A stretch of 33,846 nt of DNA from positions 1 through 33,846 of the forward strand of contig JADDQE010000157.1 of assembly GCA_016781525.1 (NCBI GenBank). Reading direction: 5' to 3'. This DNA is from a bacterium. GTDB taxonomy: Bacteria; Chloroflexota; Chloroflexia; Chloroflexales; Kallotenuaceae. Below the pieces are notes generated by a model. That model was not told where the DNA came from and made no database searches. It was given only the letters and a program-made list of their open reading frames with translations. A program made the position numbers and the translations under genes. Below are positions 8,330 to 16,219 of the stretch, one piece after another. Positions within the stretch are counted from its first letter, which is position 1; each line of letters starts with the position of its first letter.

Positions 8330-8370
8330 GGGCCCTGGAGTTAGGCGTCGAACGGCTGACTCCAGGGCCC
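8330..8370. terminator. Bidirectional terminator-like hairpin
   Basis: A perfect 12-bp stem: GGGCCCTGGAGT at 8330-8341 pairs with ACTCCAGGGCCC at 8359-8370 around a 17-base loop. It lies between the convergent ends of the 82-residue protein gene and the amidohydrolase gene. No T-tract follows on either strand, so an intrinsic terminator is suggested by position and stem strength only. Confidence 0.55.
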
Positions 8371-8456
8371 GCATCCTGGCATTCAGTCAATCATTCCTGC
8401 ATGGTTTCTCCATGCGGCGAGGCCGCGGCAACCGAGATAGGCTTACTCTGCTTCCG

Positions 8457-10058
8457 TCAGCGAGCTTCCCAAACAGTCCGCCCCCCAACCACGGTCTGCA
8501 CAACTTCCATCTGCCACAGATCGTCCGGGTTAGCGGTAAAGGGGTCGGCTCCGAGCACGACGAGGTCAGCGCGTCGACCGGGGGCAAGCACACCTTTGAG
8601 CTGCGCCTCGTTCGAGGCAATCGCCGGTCCGACAACATAGGCCCGCAACGTCTCCTCTAGGCTTAGCGCTAGCTCACGATGCCAACCACCCGGCGGGAGC
8701 CCATCCTGTCGCTTGCGGGTGACTGCTGCATGAATGCCGGCCCATGGATCGAACGTCTCGACCGGAGCGTCCGAGCCGAAGGCTAAGACCGCGCCCGACT
8801 GGCGCAGTGGCTGCCAAGCATAGGCCCACGCACTGCGCTCGTTGCCTAGCAAGCGCTCGGCGATGTCTATGTCGGAGGTCGCATGGATCGGCTGCATGGA
8901 TGCAATGACGTCCAGGGCGGCGAAGCGTGGCACATCCGTCGGATCGAGGTGTTGGGCGTGCTCGATGCGGTTTGGAAGAAGCGGCGCTACAGCTCCCTCG
9001 GCCGGGATAGCTTGGCGCTGCGCCTCGATTGCGTCCAGGACGGTCCGATTAGCCCGGTCCCCGATGGCATGCACCGTCACCGCGATGCCGTGTGTATTAG
9101 CTTTGCGGACGGCCGCGTACAGCTCTGCTTCGGGAATGGTCGGCAAGCCGCAGTTGGTGGTGCTGCCAGCGAACGGCGCCAGCATATGGCAGGTGCATGA
9201 GCCAAGCGAGCCGTCGCTGAAAATCTTAACGCCCCCAATCCGCAGCCACTCGTCGCCAAAGCCTGAGCGCACACCCAAGGCGATGTAGTCGTCCAGCTGG
9301 CGGTAGGGCAGATGAAACAAACACCGTGCATCCAGCGTTCCCGTCGCGCGCAGCATCTGCAGGGTAGCTAAGGTATCTGGGCCTTCGGGCATATGCAGGC
9401 TCGTCAAGCCGCGAGCGTTACACGCCCGGATGATCTCGCGGAGGGCCACCTGGTTTTCGGCGCTCGACGGCGAAGGTACAACCCGCCAGGCAAGCTCGTT
9501 CGCATTCTCAAGCAGGATGCCGGTGGGCAGACCATGGTCATCGCGTTGGATCAGCCCGCCCTCGGGGTCACTCGTATGCTCGTCGATGCCCGCGAGCGCA
9601 AGAGCTTGCGTATTGAGCCAGACGGAGTGCCCGTCTTTGCGGGACAAGATCGCGGGGTGGCCCGCCGTGACCCGATCAAGCTCCTCGGCGGTCGGCCAGC
9701 GGTAGTCCCACAGCGAGTGATTCCAGCCATGGCCGCGCAGCCAGGCTCCCTCCGGTAGCTGCACCGCCCGCTGACGGATCCGTTCCAGCGCCTCGTCCAA
9801 CGAGCGGACGCCGTCCAGCTCCACGTTTTGCCGGCCTAGGCCGGTCCACAGCAAGTGAATATGCGCGTCCGTCAATCCCGGGATGAGCGCTCGTCCTTGC
9901 AGGGATACATCCTCAAAGCCTCCCTGCAGTGCACCGCTTACCTCCCGTGAGGTGCCGACCGCCACGATCGTGTCGTCGCGGGCAAGCAGTGCCTCGGCGA
10001 CAGGCTGATCGGGATTGAGCGTATATATTGGACCACCGTGAAACAATATATCGGGCAT
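8457..10058 (-). CDS. YtcJ-type amidohydrolase (metal-dependent)
   Basis: A 533-residue enzyme of the amidohydrolase superfamily, subgroup Amidohydro_3 (YtcJ-like), which hydrolyses amide or related bonds using one or two metal ions; the substrate cannot be read from sequence. Landmarks: N-terminal beta-sandwich start (DILFHGGPIYTLNP), metal-binding DAHIHLL (about 62-68), IFSDGSLGSCTC (about 280), VTVHAIGDRANRT with a metal His, RIEHAQHL with another, and FGSDAPVE carrying the catalytic Asp near residue 430. Length is typical. The ATG has GGAG five bases upstream. It lies downstream of psuG on the same strand with a heptad repeat between them, so co-transcription is possible but not shown. 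Confidence 0.92.
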   Translation of the reverse strand: MPDILFHGGPIYTLNPDQPVAEALLARDDTIVAVGTSREVSGALQGGFEDVSLQGRALIPGLTDAHIHLLWTGLGRQNVELDGVRSLDEALERIRQRAVQLPEGAWLRGHGWNHSLWDYRWPTAEELDRVTAGHPAILSRKDGHSVWLNTQALALAGIDEHTSDPEGGLIQRDDHGLPTGILLENANELAWRVVPSPSSAENQVALREIIRACNARGLTSLHMPEGPDTLATLQMLRATGTLDARCLFHLPYRQLDDYIALGVRSGFGDEWLRIGGVKIFSDGSLGSCTCHMLAPFAGSTTNCGLPTIPEAELYAAVRKANTHGIAVTVHAIGDRANRTVLDAIEAQRQAIPAEGAVAPLLPNRIEHAQHLDPTDVPRFAALDVIASMQPIHATSDIDIAERLLGNERSAWAYAWQPLRQSGAVLAFGSDAPVETFDPWAGIHAAVTRKRQDGLPPGGWHRELALSLEETLRAYVVGPAIASNEAQLKGVLAPGRRADLVVLGADPFTANPDDLWQMEVVQTVVGGRTVWEAR

Positions 10059-10134
10059 AACTACTCCGTGTAGCGCAAAGGACCAAGTACAAGGTGGGAA
10101 CGAAGGTTGGTTTTCAGCGCTCCGTTGTTTGTTT

Positions 10135-10190
10135 TAGCCCCTCGTCGCTCGTCCCTCGTCGCTCGTCCCTCGTCCCTCGTCCCTCTGCTT
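10135..10190 (-). repeat. Heptanucleotide tandem repeat, 8 units
   Basis: Eight 7-base units in register on the plus strand: TAGCCCC, TCGTCGC, TCGTCCC, TCGTCGC, three TCGTCCC and TCTGCTT. Read on the minus strand these are GGGACGA-type units, the same family as at 1462 and 12964. On that strand the repeat starts directly after the psuG stop codon and runs towards the amidohydrolase gene, so the G-rich strand is the transcribed-sense strand. Confidence 0.88.
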
Positions 10191-10191
10191 C

Positions 10192-11097
10192 CTATGTTCT
10201 GGCGAGCGCGCTGGCAACCTCCGCCGCGACCCGCGCGTTATTTTCCAGGAGTGCAATATTGGCTTGCAGGCTACGTCCGCCAGTTTGCTCCTTCATTGCC
10301 GAGAGCAGGAAGGGCGTAACGTTGGCGCCGTGGATACCGGCCTGGGCTGCAGCCGCGAGTGCGCGCGAGACGGCTTGCTCGATTTCATCGTGGGGTAACG
10401 CGGCCTCGGCCGGCGGCGGAACGGCAAGCAGCAGCCCACTCCCACCGCCAAAGGCCTGATGTGCGCGCCAAATGGTGGCGACATCGGCCGCCGTGTCGGC
10501 GCGAGTAGTGAGGCGCAGCCCGCTGCTTTGCGAGTAAAACGCCGGAAACTCGTCCGTACCATAGCCGACGACCGGTACACCCATGGTCTCGAGTACTTCG
10601 AGCGTGGCCGGTAGATCGAGGATTGATTTCGCACCCGCGCAGACGACCAAGACCGGAGTCCGGCTTAGCTCGGTGAGGTCGCCCGAAACGTCCCATGATT
10701 CACGGGCGCCGCGATGTACGCCGCCGATACCGCCTGTGGCAAAAACCTCAACGCCCGCGGCGTGAGCCAGCGCCATTGTGGCGGCAACCGTTGTCGCGCC
10801 ATCACGGCTGGTTGCGACGGCGACCGCGATGTCGCGCCGTGAGAGCTTAAGGATGTTGTCACGCGTGGCGAACTGCTCAATCGTCGGGCTGTCGAGGCCG
10901 ACGGTTGGCACCCCTTGGACCACGCCGATTGTGGCCGGCTGTGCTCCGTGTGCTCGCACAGTGGCTTCCAGTGCCTGGGCCACCTCATTGTTTTGCGGGT
11001 ATGGCAGCCCGTGAGCGATGACGGTCGACTCAAGCGCGACGACCGGGTGGCGCCCATTGAGGGCCAGCTGAACATCTGGATGGATCTGTAAGCGCAT
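10192..11097 (-). CDS. psuG: Pseudouridine-5'-phosphate glycosidase
   Basis: A 301-residue enzyme matching PsuG, which cleaves the C-C glycosidic bond of pseudouridine 5'-phosphate to uracil and ribose 5-phosphate in pseudouridine salvage. Visible signatures: VALESTVIAHGLPYPQN (about 20-36), GVVQGVPTVGL, the segment SRRDIAVAVATSRDGATTV, GGIGGVHRGA, and CAGAKSILDLPATLE (about 152-166), whose Lys corresponds to the Schiff-base lysine of the E. coli enzyme. Length is normal. The partner pseudouridine kinase gene (psuK) is not beside it, so it may be elsewhere or fused in another locus. The gene is divergent from the T-box operon. The start codon ATG at 11097 has GGGAG about 11 bases upstream, a rather long spacing. 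Confidence 0.93.
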   Translation of the reverse strand: MRLQIHPDVQLALNGRHPVVALESTVIAHGLPYPQNNEVAQALEATVRAHGAQPATIGVVQGVPTVGLDSPTIEQFATRDNILKLSRRDIAVAVATSRDGATTVAATMALAHAAGVEVFATGGIGGVHRGARESWDVSGDLTELSRTPVLVVCAGAKSILDLPATLEVLETMGVPVVGYGTDEFPAFYSQSSGLRLTTRADTAADVATIWRAHQAFGGGSGLLLAVPPPAEAALPHDEIEQAVSRALAAAAQAGIHGANVTPFLLSAMKEQTGGRSLQANIALLENNARVAAEVASALART

Positions 11098-11152
11098 ATG
11101 GCGTTCGTCTCCCGTCGAAAGTGTACTCGGGTGTTGGTTTCACTGCAAATGC

Positions 11153-11181
11153 TTGACAAGGCTCGGGTGCATCGCTATGAT
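11153..11181 (+). promoter_or_regulatory. Sigma70-type promoter of the T-box operon
   Basis: TTGACA at 11153-11158 and TATGAT at 11176-11181 are separated by exactly 17 bases. Transcription would begin near 11188, just at the first pairing base of the T-box stem I. This is the best promoter in the window. Confidence 0.8.
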
Positions 11182-11187
11182 TCCGCG

Positions 11188-11456
11188 TAACGACGTCGAC
11201 GGAGATCAGTACGCTGGACGCCAGCACGCAGCGAGCCGCCAAAAGTGAGAGGGTGGCTGCCGGGCCCCGCCGAATCCACTCCTGAGTTGCGGACGTACCA
11301 GCGCAAGCACCACCTGATGGATGCGCAGCTGCAAGTCCTGGCCGGCTGGCCCCCGTTATCAGGCACTTCAAGGTCACTTCGTCGGCAGACGAGTGACGAA
11401 TGAAGGTGGCACCACGAAAGGCTCAGCCCTTCGTCCTTCGCGGACGAGGGGTTTTT
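11188..11456 (+). promoter_or_regulatory. T-box riboswitch, predicted tRNA-Ser (UCC) sensing
   Basis: A complete T-box leader, which senses uncharged tRNA and lets transcription read through a terminator. Stem I has the AGTA S-turn at 11208-11211 opposite GAA at 11272-11274; the next triplet UCC (11275-11277) followed by A fits the specifier position and is a Ser codon. The distal arm contains the AGCGAGCCG-type bulge and a GCCGCC/GGTGGC stem. The 14-base T-box AAGGTGGCACCACG lies at 11403-11416; its UGGC (11407-11410) would pair with a tRNA ending GCCA, i.e. discriminator G, as in tRNA-Ser. The terminator follows at 11427-11456. The nearest gene is a glycosyltransferase; serS is the fourth gene downstream. 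Confidence 0.9.
11427..11456 (+). terminator. Intrinsic terminator of the T-box leader
   Basis: CCCTTCGTCC (11427-11436) pairs with GGACGAGGGG (11442-11451), ten base pairs with one G-U, a five-base loop and then TTTTT. The 5' strand overlaps the region that would pair in the antiterminator with the T-box sequence, the standard mutually exclusive arrangement. Confidence 0.88.
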
Positions 11457-11482
11457 AATTTTGTGTCTACTTGGAGACGGGT

Positions 11483-12487
11483 ATGATCGATACGCAACCG
11501 GCGCCGCGTTACGTGCCGGATTCTTCCGACGCTCGGCCTGTTATCTCGGTTGTCGCGCCGGTGTACAACGAAGCCGCCACCCTGCCGCTCTTTTGCGAAC
11601 GGGTCATAGCCGCGCTGGAGCCACTCCGCGAGCCCTTCGAGCTCGTGCTGATCAACGACGGTAGTCGTGACGGCTCCTTGGAGGTGATGGTTGGCCTGCA
11701 CGAGCGCGATCCACGGATTAAGGTGATCAACTTTTCGCGTAACTTCGGCCATCAGATCGCGATCACGGCCGGGATCGACTACGCCCGCGGAGCTGCAGTG
11801 GCGGTCATCGATTCAGATCTGCAGGACCCACCCGAGGTGATTCCTGAGCTAATCGCCAAGTGGCGAGAAGGCTACGGCATTGTTTTCGCTCAGCGAGCCG
11901 AACGTGAGGGCGAGACCTGGTTCAAAAAGGCAACCGCAGCGTTCTTTTACCGCCTCATCCGGCGTATCACCAACGTGAACATTCCAGTCGATACGGGCGA
12001 CTTCCGGCTGATGGACCGCAAGGTCGTCGACACACTCCGGCAAATGCGTGAGCACCATCGGTTTATGCGCGGCTTATCAGTGTGGGTTGGCTTTAAGCAG
12101 ACGGGCGTCGAATACAAGCGCGCGCCGCGACATGCTGGCGAGACGAAATATCCGCTGAGTAAAATGCTTCGTTTTGCGCTGGACGGTATCACGAGCTTCT
12201 CATATCTGCCGCTCCAGCTGGCGACATACTTCGGCTTTTTGGTCGCGGCGATCAGCATGGTCGCGCTGATCGCGGTCGTTATCTTACGGCTCACGGGCTC
12301 GCAGACCAACTTCTATGGACAGGCATCGACGCTGGTAAGCGTCCTCTTCCTGGGCGGAATTCAACTGATCTTTCTGGGGATCATCGGCGAATACCTGGGC
12401 CGGATCTACGACGAGGTCAAGCAGCGGCCACTGTATATCGTGGCTGATGTGCTGGGCTTGGATGAGACGCAGGATCGGCGCGTATGA
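11483..12487 (+). CDS. GT2 glycosyltransferase, polyprenyl-phosphate sugar transferase (DPM1/GtrB-like)
   Basis: A 334-residue family 2 glycosyltransferase. Such enzymes move a sugar from a nucleotide donor to undecaprenyl (or other polyprenyl) phosphate at the inner membrane face, supplying donors for cell-envelope decoration. Seen: [13 protein letters not shown] (about 26), [23 protein letters not shown] (DxD-type metal site about 110-113), then two membrane helices at about 243-265 and 281-303 and the conserved tail [19 protein letters not shown]. The start ATG at 11483 has GGAG six bases upstream; a TTG at 11471 is less likely. It is the first gene behind the serine-type T-box, an unusual target. 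Its TGA overlaps the ATG of the following Nudix gene. Confidence 0.92.
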   Translation: MIDTQPAPRYVPDSSDARPVISVVAPVYNEAATLPLFCERVIAALEPLREPFELVLINDGSRDGSLEVMVGLHERDPRIKVINFSRNFGHQIAITAGIDYARGAAVAVIDSDLQDPPEVIPELIAKWREGYGIVFAQRAEREGETWFKKATAAFFYRLIRRITNVNIPVDTGDFRLMDRKVVDTLRQMREHHRFMRGLSVWVGFKQTGVEYKRAPRHAGETKYPLSKMLRFALDGITSFSYLPLQLATYFGFLVAAISMVALIAVVILRLTGSQTNFYGQASTLVSVLFLGGIQLIFLGIIGEYLGRIYDEVKQRPLYIVADVLGLDETQDRRV

Positions 12488-12966
12488 GGTCGCTTGTGCA
12501 GAATTTCCTTAGCTATGCCTTTCCCGTTGCGGTAGCTATACGCAGGCTTTGGCGGCTCGTCGTCCGGCCCGTGACACTCGGGGTGCGCGCGCTGGTGGTC
12601 GACGACGGGCGCGTGCTGCTGGTGCGCTCACACGGTAGCCAGGAGTGGGTCTTGCCTGGAGGCGGCGTCAAGCGCGGCGAGTCGCTGCGGATGGCTGCGG
12701 TGCGCGAGGCCCTCGAGGAGACCGGCTGTCGGGTCGAGGCCGAGCGACTGCTTGGAATCTATCAAAGCGTTCACGAGGGCATGACAAACCATGTCGCAGT
12801 CTTTGTATGCCGAGCGCTTAGCCCGCCGCAGCTCGCCCTAAATCTTGAGATCGCCGAGGCTCGCTTCTGGCCGATTGACGCGCTGCCAGTCGCGGTCGCG
12901 GCCGGGCTGCATCTCCGCCTCCGCGAGCATGCCACGGGAGCACGGGGTGTGGACGGCGCGTGGTAG
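12484..12966 (+). CDS. Nudix hydrolase
   Basis: A 160-residue Nudix-fold hydrolase, a family that cleaves nucleoside diphosphates linked to another group. The Nudix box is complete: GGVKRGE followed by REALEETGC (about residues 60-82), with all metal-binding glutamates. The first 35 residues are hydrophobic/basic ([22 protein letters not shown]) and could lie on or in the membrane, which would fit its position next to a membrane glycosyltransferase. Substrate unknown; a nucleotide-sugar or related housekeeping role is only an inference from the neighbour. Translation is coupled to the glycosyltransferase by an ATGA overlap. Its TAG stop is the first triplet of a heptad repeat. Confidence 0.88.
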   Translation: MRSLVQNFLSYAFPVAVAIRRLWRLVVRPVTLGVRALVVDDGRVLLVRSHGSQEWVLPGGGVKRGESLRMAAVREALEETGCRVEAERLLGIYQSVHEGMTNHVAVFVCRALSPPQLALNLEIAEARFWPIDALPVAVAAGLHLRLREHATGARGVDGAW

Positions 12967-13109
12967 GGGCGAGGGATGAGGGACGGGGACGAGGGACGAG
13001 AGGCGAGGGATGAGGGACGAGGGGCGAGATGCGAGGGACGAGGGGCGAGAGGCTGTAGCGCCTAGCTGCTAGCGCGTAGCCCCTAACCCCTGATACCTGA
13101 GACCTAAGA
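12964..13109 (+). repeat. Heptanucleotide repeat tract between the two Nudix genes
   Basis: About twenty-one units hold a 7-base register, with one 6-base unit (GGGGAC, 12985-12990). The tract opens with the Nudix stop codon (TAGGGGC), runs through GAGGGAC/GAGGGAT/GAGGGGC/GAGAGGC units to 13053, then changes to TGTAGCG, CCTAGCT, GCTAGCG, CGTAGCC, CCTAACC and finally CCTGATA, CCTGAGA, CCTAAGA. It ends five bases before the next start codon and so replaces the ribosome-binding region. Confidence 0.88.
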
Positions 13110-13114
13110 CTTAT

Positions 13115-13603
13115 ATGACATACACACCCATTTTGGCAACACTCGGCTATGTGCTTGCGCCGAACGGGCGCGAGGTTCTGATGGTACATCGCAACAAGCG
13201 GCCTGACGATCTCCACTACGGCAAGTACAACGGTTTGGGCGGCAAGCTCGACCCGCGGGAATCGGTGGCAGACTGCATGCGGCGGGAGATCTTGGAGGAG
13301 GCGGGGATCGTTGTCGAGACGCTGCGGCTGCGGGGAACGATTAGCTGGCCCGGCTTTGGCAAACGTGGCGAAGACTGGTTTGGGTTTGTTTTTCGCATCG
13401 AGCAGTGGCGCGGCACACCGCACACCGGTAATCACGAAGGCTCACTCGAATGGGTCGAGCGTGACAAGGTTCTGAGCCTTCCGCTGTGGGAGAGCGACCG
13501 CCTCTTTCTGCCGATGGTCTTCGACGACTCGTCAGCGGTTTTTCACGGCGTTATGCCGTACAAGAACGGCAAAATGGTTTCGTGGAGCTATGAGCGATTT
13601 TAG
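13115..13603 (+). CDS. Nudix hydrolase, MutT/8-oxo-dGTPase type
   Basis: A 162-residue Nudix hydrolase resembling the MutT/MTH1 group that removes oxidised purine nucleotides such as 8-oxo-dGTP. Seen: beta strand TLGYVLAPNGREVLMVHRN, KYNGLGGKLDPRES and REILEEAGI forming the Nudix box (about 46-67), WPGFGKRGEDWFGFVF, and a C-terminal WESDRLFLPMVF stretch typical of this group. It is not closely similar to the preceding Nudix protein, so this is not a recent duplication. No Shine-Dalgarno is visible: the heptad repeat runs to five bases before the ATG. It may depend on a weak or leaderless start. It sits between the T-box and serS and is co-directional with both. Confidence 0.88.
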   Translation: MTYTPILATLGYVLAPNGREVLMVHRNKRPDDLHYGKYNGLGGKLDPRESVADCMRREILEEAGIVVETLRLRGTISWPGFGKRGEDWFGFVFRIEQWRGTPHTGNHEGSLEWVERDKVLSLPLWESDRLFLPMVFDDSSAVFHGVMPYKNGKMVSWSYERF

Positions 13604-13694
13604 AGCTGTCAGCGAACAGCTGTCAGCTATTAGGGGAACCGATGCCTGCTGAAGCCTGATCCCTGAAACCTGATACCTAATACCTAATACCTAA
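13604..13694 (+). repeat. Heptanucleotide repeat tract upstream of serS
   Basis: Directly after the Nudix TAG stop come 13 units in 7-base register: AGCTGTC, AGCGAAC, AGCTGTC, AGCTATT, AGGGGAA, CCGATGC, CTGCTGA, AGCCTGA, TCCCTGA, AACCTGA and three identical TACCTAA (13674-13694). The AGCTGTC units match those at 7988; the CCTGA/CCTAA units match the end of the tract at 12964-13109. The serS ribosome binding site (AGGAG) follows immediately. Confidence 0.88.
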
Positions 13695-13710
13695 TCCAGG
13701 AGACACCATA

Positions 13711-14997
13711 ATGCTTGACATCAAACTGATTCGCGAGCAGCCCGAGCTGGTCAAAGATGGCATTCGCCGACGTGGCGATGATCCCGTGATGGTGGACCGG
13801 GTGCTTGAGCTGGATGCGCGGCGTCGGGAGCTGATCTTTGAGGTAGAGCAGCTGAAAGCCGAGAAGAACACGGCTTCCAAAGCGGTCGGCAAAATCAAAG
13901 ACCCAGCCGAGCGCGCGGCGCGGATTGCGGAGCTGCGGGCACAGCCGGATCGTATCCCTGAGCTTGACCGCCAAGCAGCCGAGGTGGAGGCGCAGCTGCA
14001 GCGCGCTCTGTTGGAGCTGCCGAACCTGCCCCATCCCGATGTGCCGGTCGGAGCAAGTGAAGCTGACAACATTGTCGTGCGAACGGAGGGTCCCCGACGT
14101 GAGTTCGCATTCACGCCGCTGCCTCACTGGGAGCTCGGGGAGGCCCTCGATATTATTGATTTCGAGCGGGGCGTCAAGCTTAGCGGGAGCCGCTTCTTTG
14201 TGCTCAAGGGCGCGGGTGCCCGGCTCCAGCGTGCGCTGATCACCTGGATGCTCGACATGCATATCAACCAGCATGGCTACACCGAGATCATGCCGCCGCA
14301 TGTGGTGAAGGAAGAGGTGCTGGTCGGGACGGGTAACCTGCCCAAGTTCGGCGAAAATCTTTTTAAGATCGAAGGTGTCGATCTGACCTTGATTCCAACA
14401 GCAGAGGTGCCGGTCACCAACTTATACCGTGAAGAGATCCTGGAGCCGGGACGTCTGCCAGTCTACCACGTGGCGTACACGCCTTGCTTCCGCAACGAGC
14501 AGATGAGCGCAGGCCGTGACGTGCGCGGTATCAAGCGGGTTTATCAGTTCGACAAGGTCGAGATGGTCAAGTTTGTCGAGCCGCACACGAGCTATGACGA
14601 GCTTAAGACGTTGATCGACAACGCCGAGGATATTTGCAGGGCGCTCAATATTCCGTATCGCCTGCTGCAGCTTTGCACCGCCGACCTCGGTGTGGCCACG
14701 ATGAAGTATGACTTGGAGATGTACGCACCCGGCGTCGACGAGTGGCTTGAGGTCAGCTCCTGCGCAAACTTCGGCGACTACCAAGCGCGACGCGCCAGCA
14801 TTCGTTACCGTCCGGAGGTCAATGCCAAGCCTGAGTTTGTGCACACCCTGAATGGCTCCGGCCTGGCGCTCCCGCGCGTAATGATTGCGATCATGGAAAA
14901 CTACCAGCGGCAAGATGGGTCGATCGAAGTGCCCGAGGTATTACGACCATATATGGGGGGGGTCGAGGTAATCAGCCCGCAAGGTGGCCGACGCTGA
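13711..14997 (+). CDS. serS: Seryl-tRNA synthetase
   Basis: A 428-residue class II aminoacyl-tRNA synthetase that charges tRNA-Ser with serine. The N-terminal region (about 1-105) is the long antiparallel coiled coil that grips the tRNA-Ser variable arm. The catalytic core shows the [10 protein letters not shown] serine-pocket segment, motif 2 ([16 protein letters not shown], about 260-275), [24 protein letters not shown] and motif 3 ([19 protein letters not shown], near 390-408). Full length. An AGGAG lies nine bases before the ATG. It has no leader of its own: the serine-type T-box is 2.25 kb upstream, across a glycosyltransferase and two Nudix genes in the same direction, and read-through from that promoter is the simplest explanation for the T-box specificity. 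Confidence 0.97.
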   Translation: MLDIKLIREQPELVKDGIRRRGDDPVMVDRVLELDARRRELIFEVEQLKAEKNTASKAVGKIKDPAERAARIAELRAQPDRIPELDRQAAEVEAQLQRALLELPNLPHPDVPVGASEADNIVVRTEGPRREFAFTPLPHWELGEALDIIDFERGVKLSGSRFFVLKGAGARLQRALITWMLDMHINQHGYTEIMPPHVVKEEVLVGTGNLPKFGENLFKIEGVDLTLIPTAEVPVTNLYREEILEPGRLPVYHVAYTPCFRNEQMSAGRDVRGIKRVYQFDKVEMVKFVEPHTSYDELKTLIDNAEDICRALNIPYRLLQLCTADLGVATMKYDLEMYAPGVDEWLEVSSCANFGDYQARRASIRYRPEVNAKPEFVHTLNGSGLALPRVMIAIMENYQRQDGSIEVPEVLRPYMGGVEVISPQGGRR

Positions 14998-15003
14998 GCT
15001 GAT

Positions 15004-15036
15004 GGGGGCGCGGACGACAACCTTGGCCGCGTCCCC
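15004..15036 (+). terminator. Hairpin after serS
   Basis: GGGGGCGCGG (15004-15013) can pair with CCGCGTCCCC (15027-15036), ten pairs with one G-U and a 13-base loop. It starts seven bases after the serS stop. No T-tract follows, so termination is suggested by position only. Confidence 0.45.
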
Positions 15037-15129
15037 TATCTCGGCGCTGCGTACGGAGGGTGATTGCTGGAACCATTCTTGCGTATCGTTGTCCCAAGCC
15101 GATCAGATGTGGGACGGGGTACACAAGCT

Positions 15130-15981
15130 ATGACGCAACGCGAACTTTCGGTTGACCACGCCAAGGAGCAGGCGAAACAGGCGACGCGGAATGCCAGCCC
15201 CTGGATTGAGCCGCTTGGCCGGATGGGCTTTGCCGCACAGGGTGTGGTGTACATGATCGTTGGCGTACTCGCGGCTATGGCGGCGGCTGGCCGTGGCGGC
15301 GAGACCACGGATACCCGCGGGGCGCTACAGCAGATCCTGAATGCGCCGTTCGGCAAAGTGCTGCTGGGCCTTGTCGCGGTTGGCTTGCTTGGCTACGCCA
15401 TCTGGCGGTTTGTGCAGGCCTTTCTCGATACAGACAATAAAGGGTCCGACGCCAAAGGTTACTTAACCCGCACTGCTTACGCGCTGGTTGGCGTCGCGTA
15501 TCTTGGTCTGGCCTTTTCGGCGGTACAGCTCATACTCGGCTCAGCCAGCGAGGGCGGGGGCGGGGAGGAGGCGTGGACCGGGCGACTTTTGGCACAGCCG
15601 TTCGGTCAGCTACTGGTTGGGCTGGTCGGGGTTGGTGTGATCGGCATCGGTGCCCACCAGCTCTACATGGCCTACTCGGCGAAGTTCCGGGAGCATCTAA
15701 AGCTGGATCGAATGAGCAGGACCGAAGATGTTTGGGCAACACGGAGCGGTCGGCTTGGCTTTACCGCGCGTGGGATTGTCTTTGGGATCATCGGTGTGTT
15801 CTTGATTGCGGCAGCACGCCACTCTAATGCGAGCGAAGCGGGCGGGGTCGGCAAGGCTCTGCAAACGCTGGCGGGCCAGTCATATGGCCCCTTGCTGCTT
15901 GGGCTGGTGTCGCTCGGTCTGATCGCCTATGGAATCTTCTGTCTTGTGGAGGCCCGCTACCGACGGATGCTCTTATCCTAG
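15130..15981 (+). CDS. DUF1206 family membrane protein
   Basis: A 283-residue integral membrane protein built of three repeats of two helices, six in total, the architecture of DUF1206. Each repeat opens with an aromatic/Gly pattern: GRMGFAAQGVVYMIVG, TRTAYALVGVAYLGLAF and GRLGFTARGIVFGIIG, each followed by a GQLLVGLVxxGL(I)GY-type helix. No function is established for the family. The ATG at 15130 fits the family's N-terminus; a TTG at 15064 preceded by GGAGGG would add 22 residues and cannot be excluded. It follows the serS hairpin, so it is probably a separate transcript. Confidence 0.9.
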   Translation: MTQRELSVDHAKEQAKQATRNASPWIEPLGRMGFAAQGVVYMIVGVLAAMAAAGRGGETTDTRGALQQILNAPFGKVLLGLVAVGLLGYAIWRFVQAFLDTDNKGSDAKGYLTRTAYALVGVAYLGLAFSAVQLILGSASEGGGGEEAWTGRLLAQPFGQLLVGLVGVGVIGIGAHQLYMAYSAKFREHLKLDRMSRTEDVWATRSGRLGFTARGIVFGIIGVFLIAAARHSNASEAGGVGKALQTLAGQSYGPLLLGLVSLGLIAYGIFCLVEARYRRMLLS

Positions 15982-16219
15982 ATTTTGATGCGAAATGCGT
16001 GGGCAGCCACGACCAGTATGTAAACTCATGATGCATTCACGTTGCCCCCTCGCCCAGCTTGTCCCATCGGTCAGCCGCCGTCAGGCTGCCAGGGTACGGG
16101 CAATCGCGGGCCGATTGTGGGCGATCACGCCATACCCGCTGCACCGTTTCATGCCATTTGTGCCAGCCTCGTGAGAGCCACTTTTCGATTGACAAAGACA
16201 ACGCCCAGTACATTGCACT

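Noticed and set aside
11188..11456. A protein-coding reading of the T-box region
   Set aside because: Frames here are short and shifted; the stem I elements, T-box sequence and terminator explain the region fully.
1462..13694. CRISPR array as an explanation of the regular repeats
   Set aside because: The units are 7 bases with no spacers; nothing resembles a CRISPR repeat-spacer pattern or cas gene.
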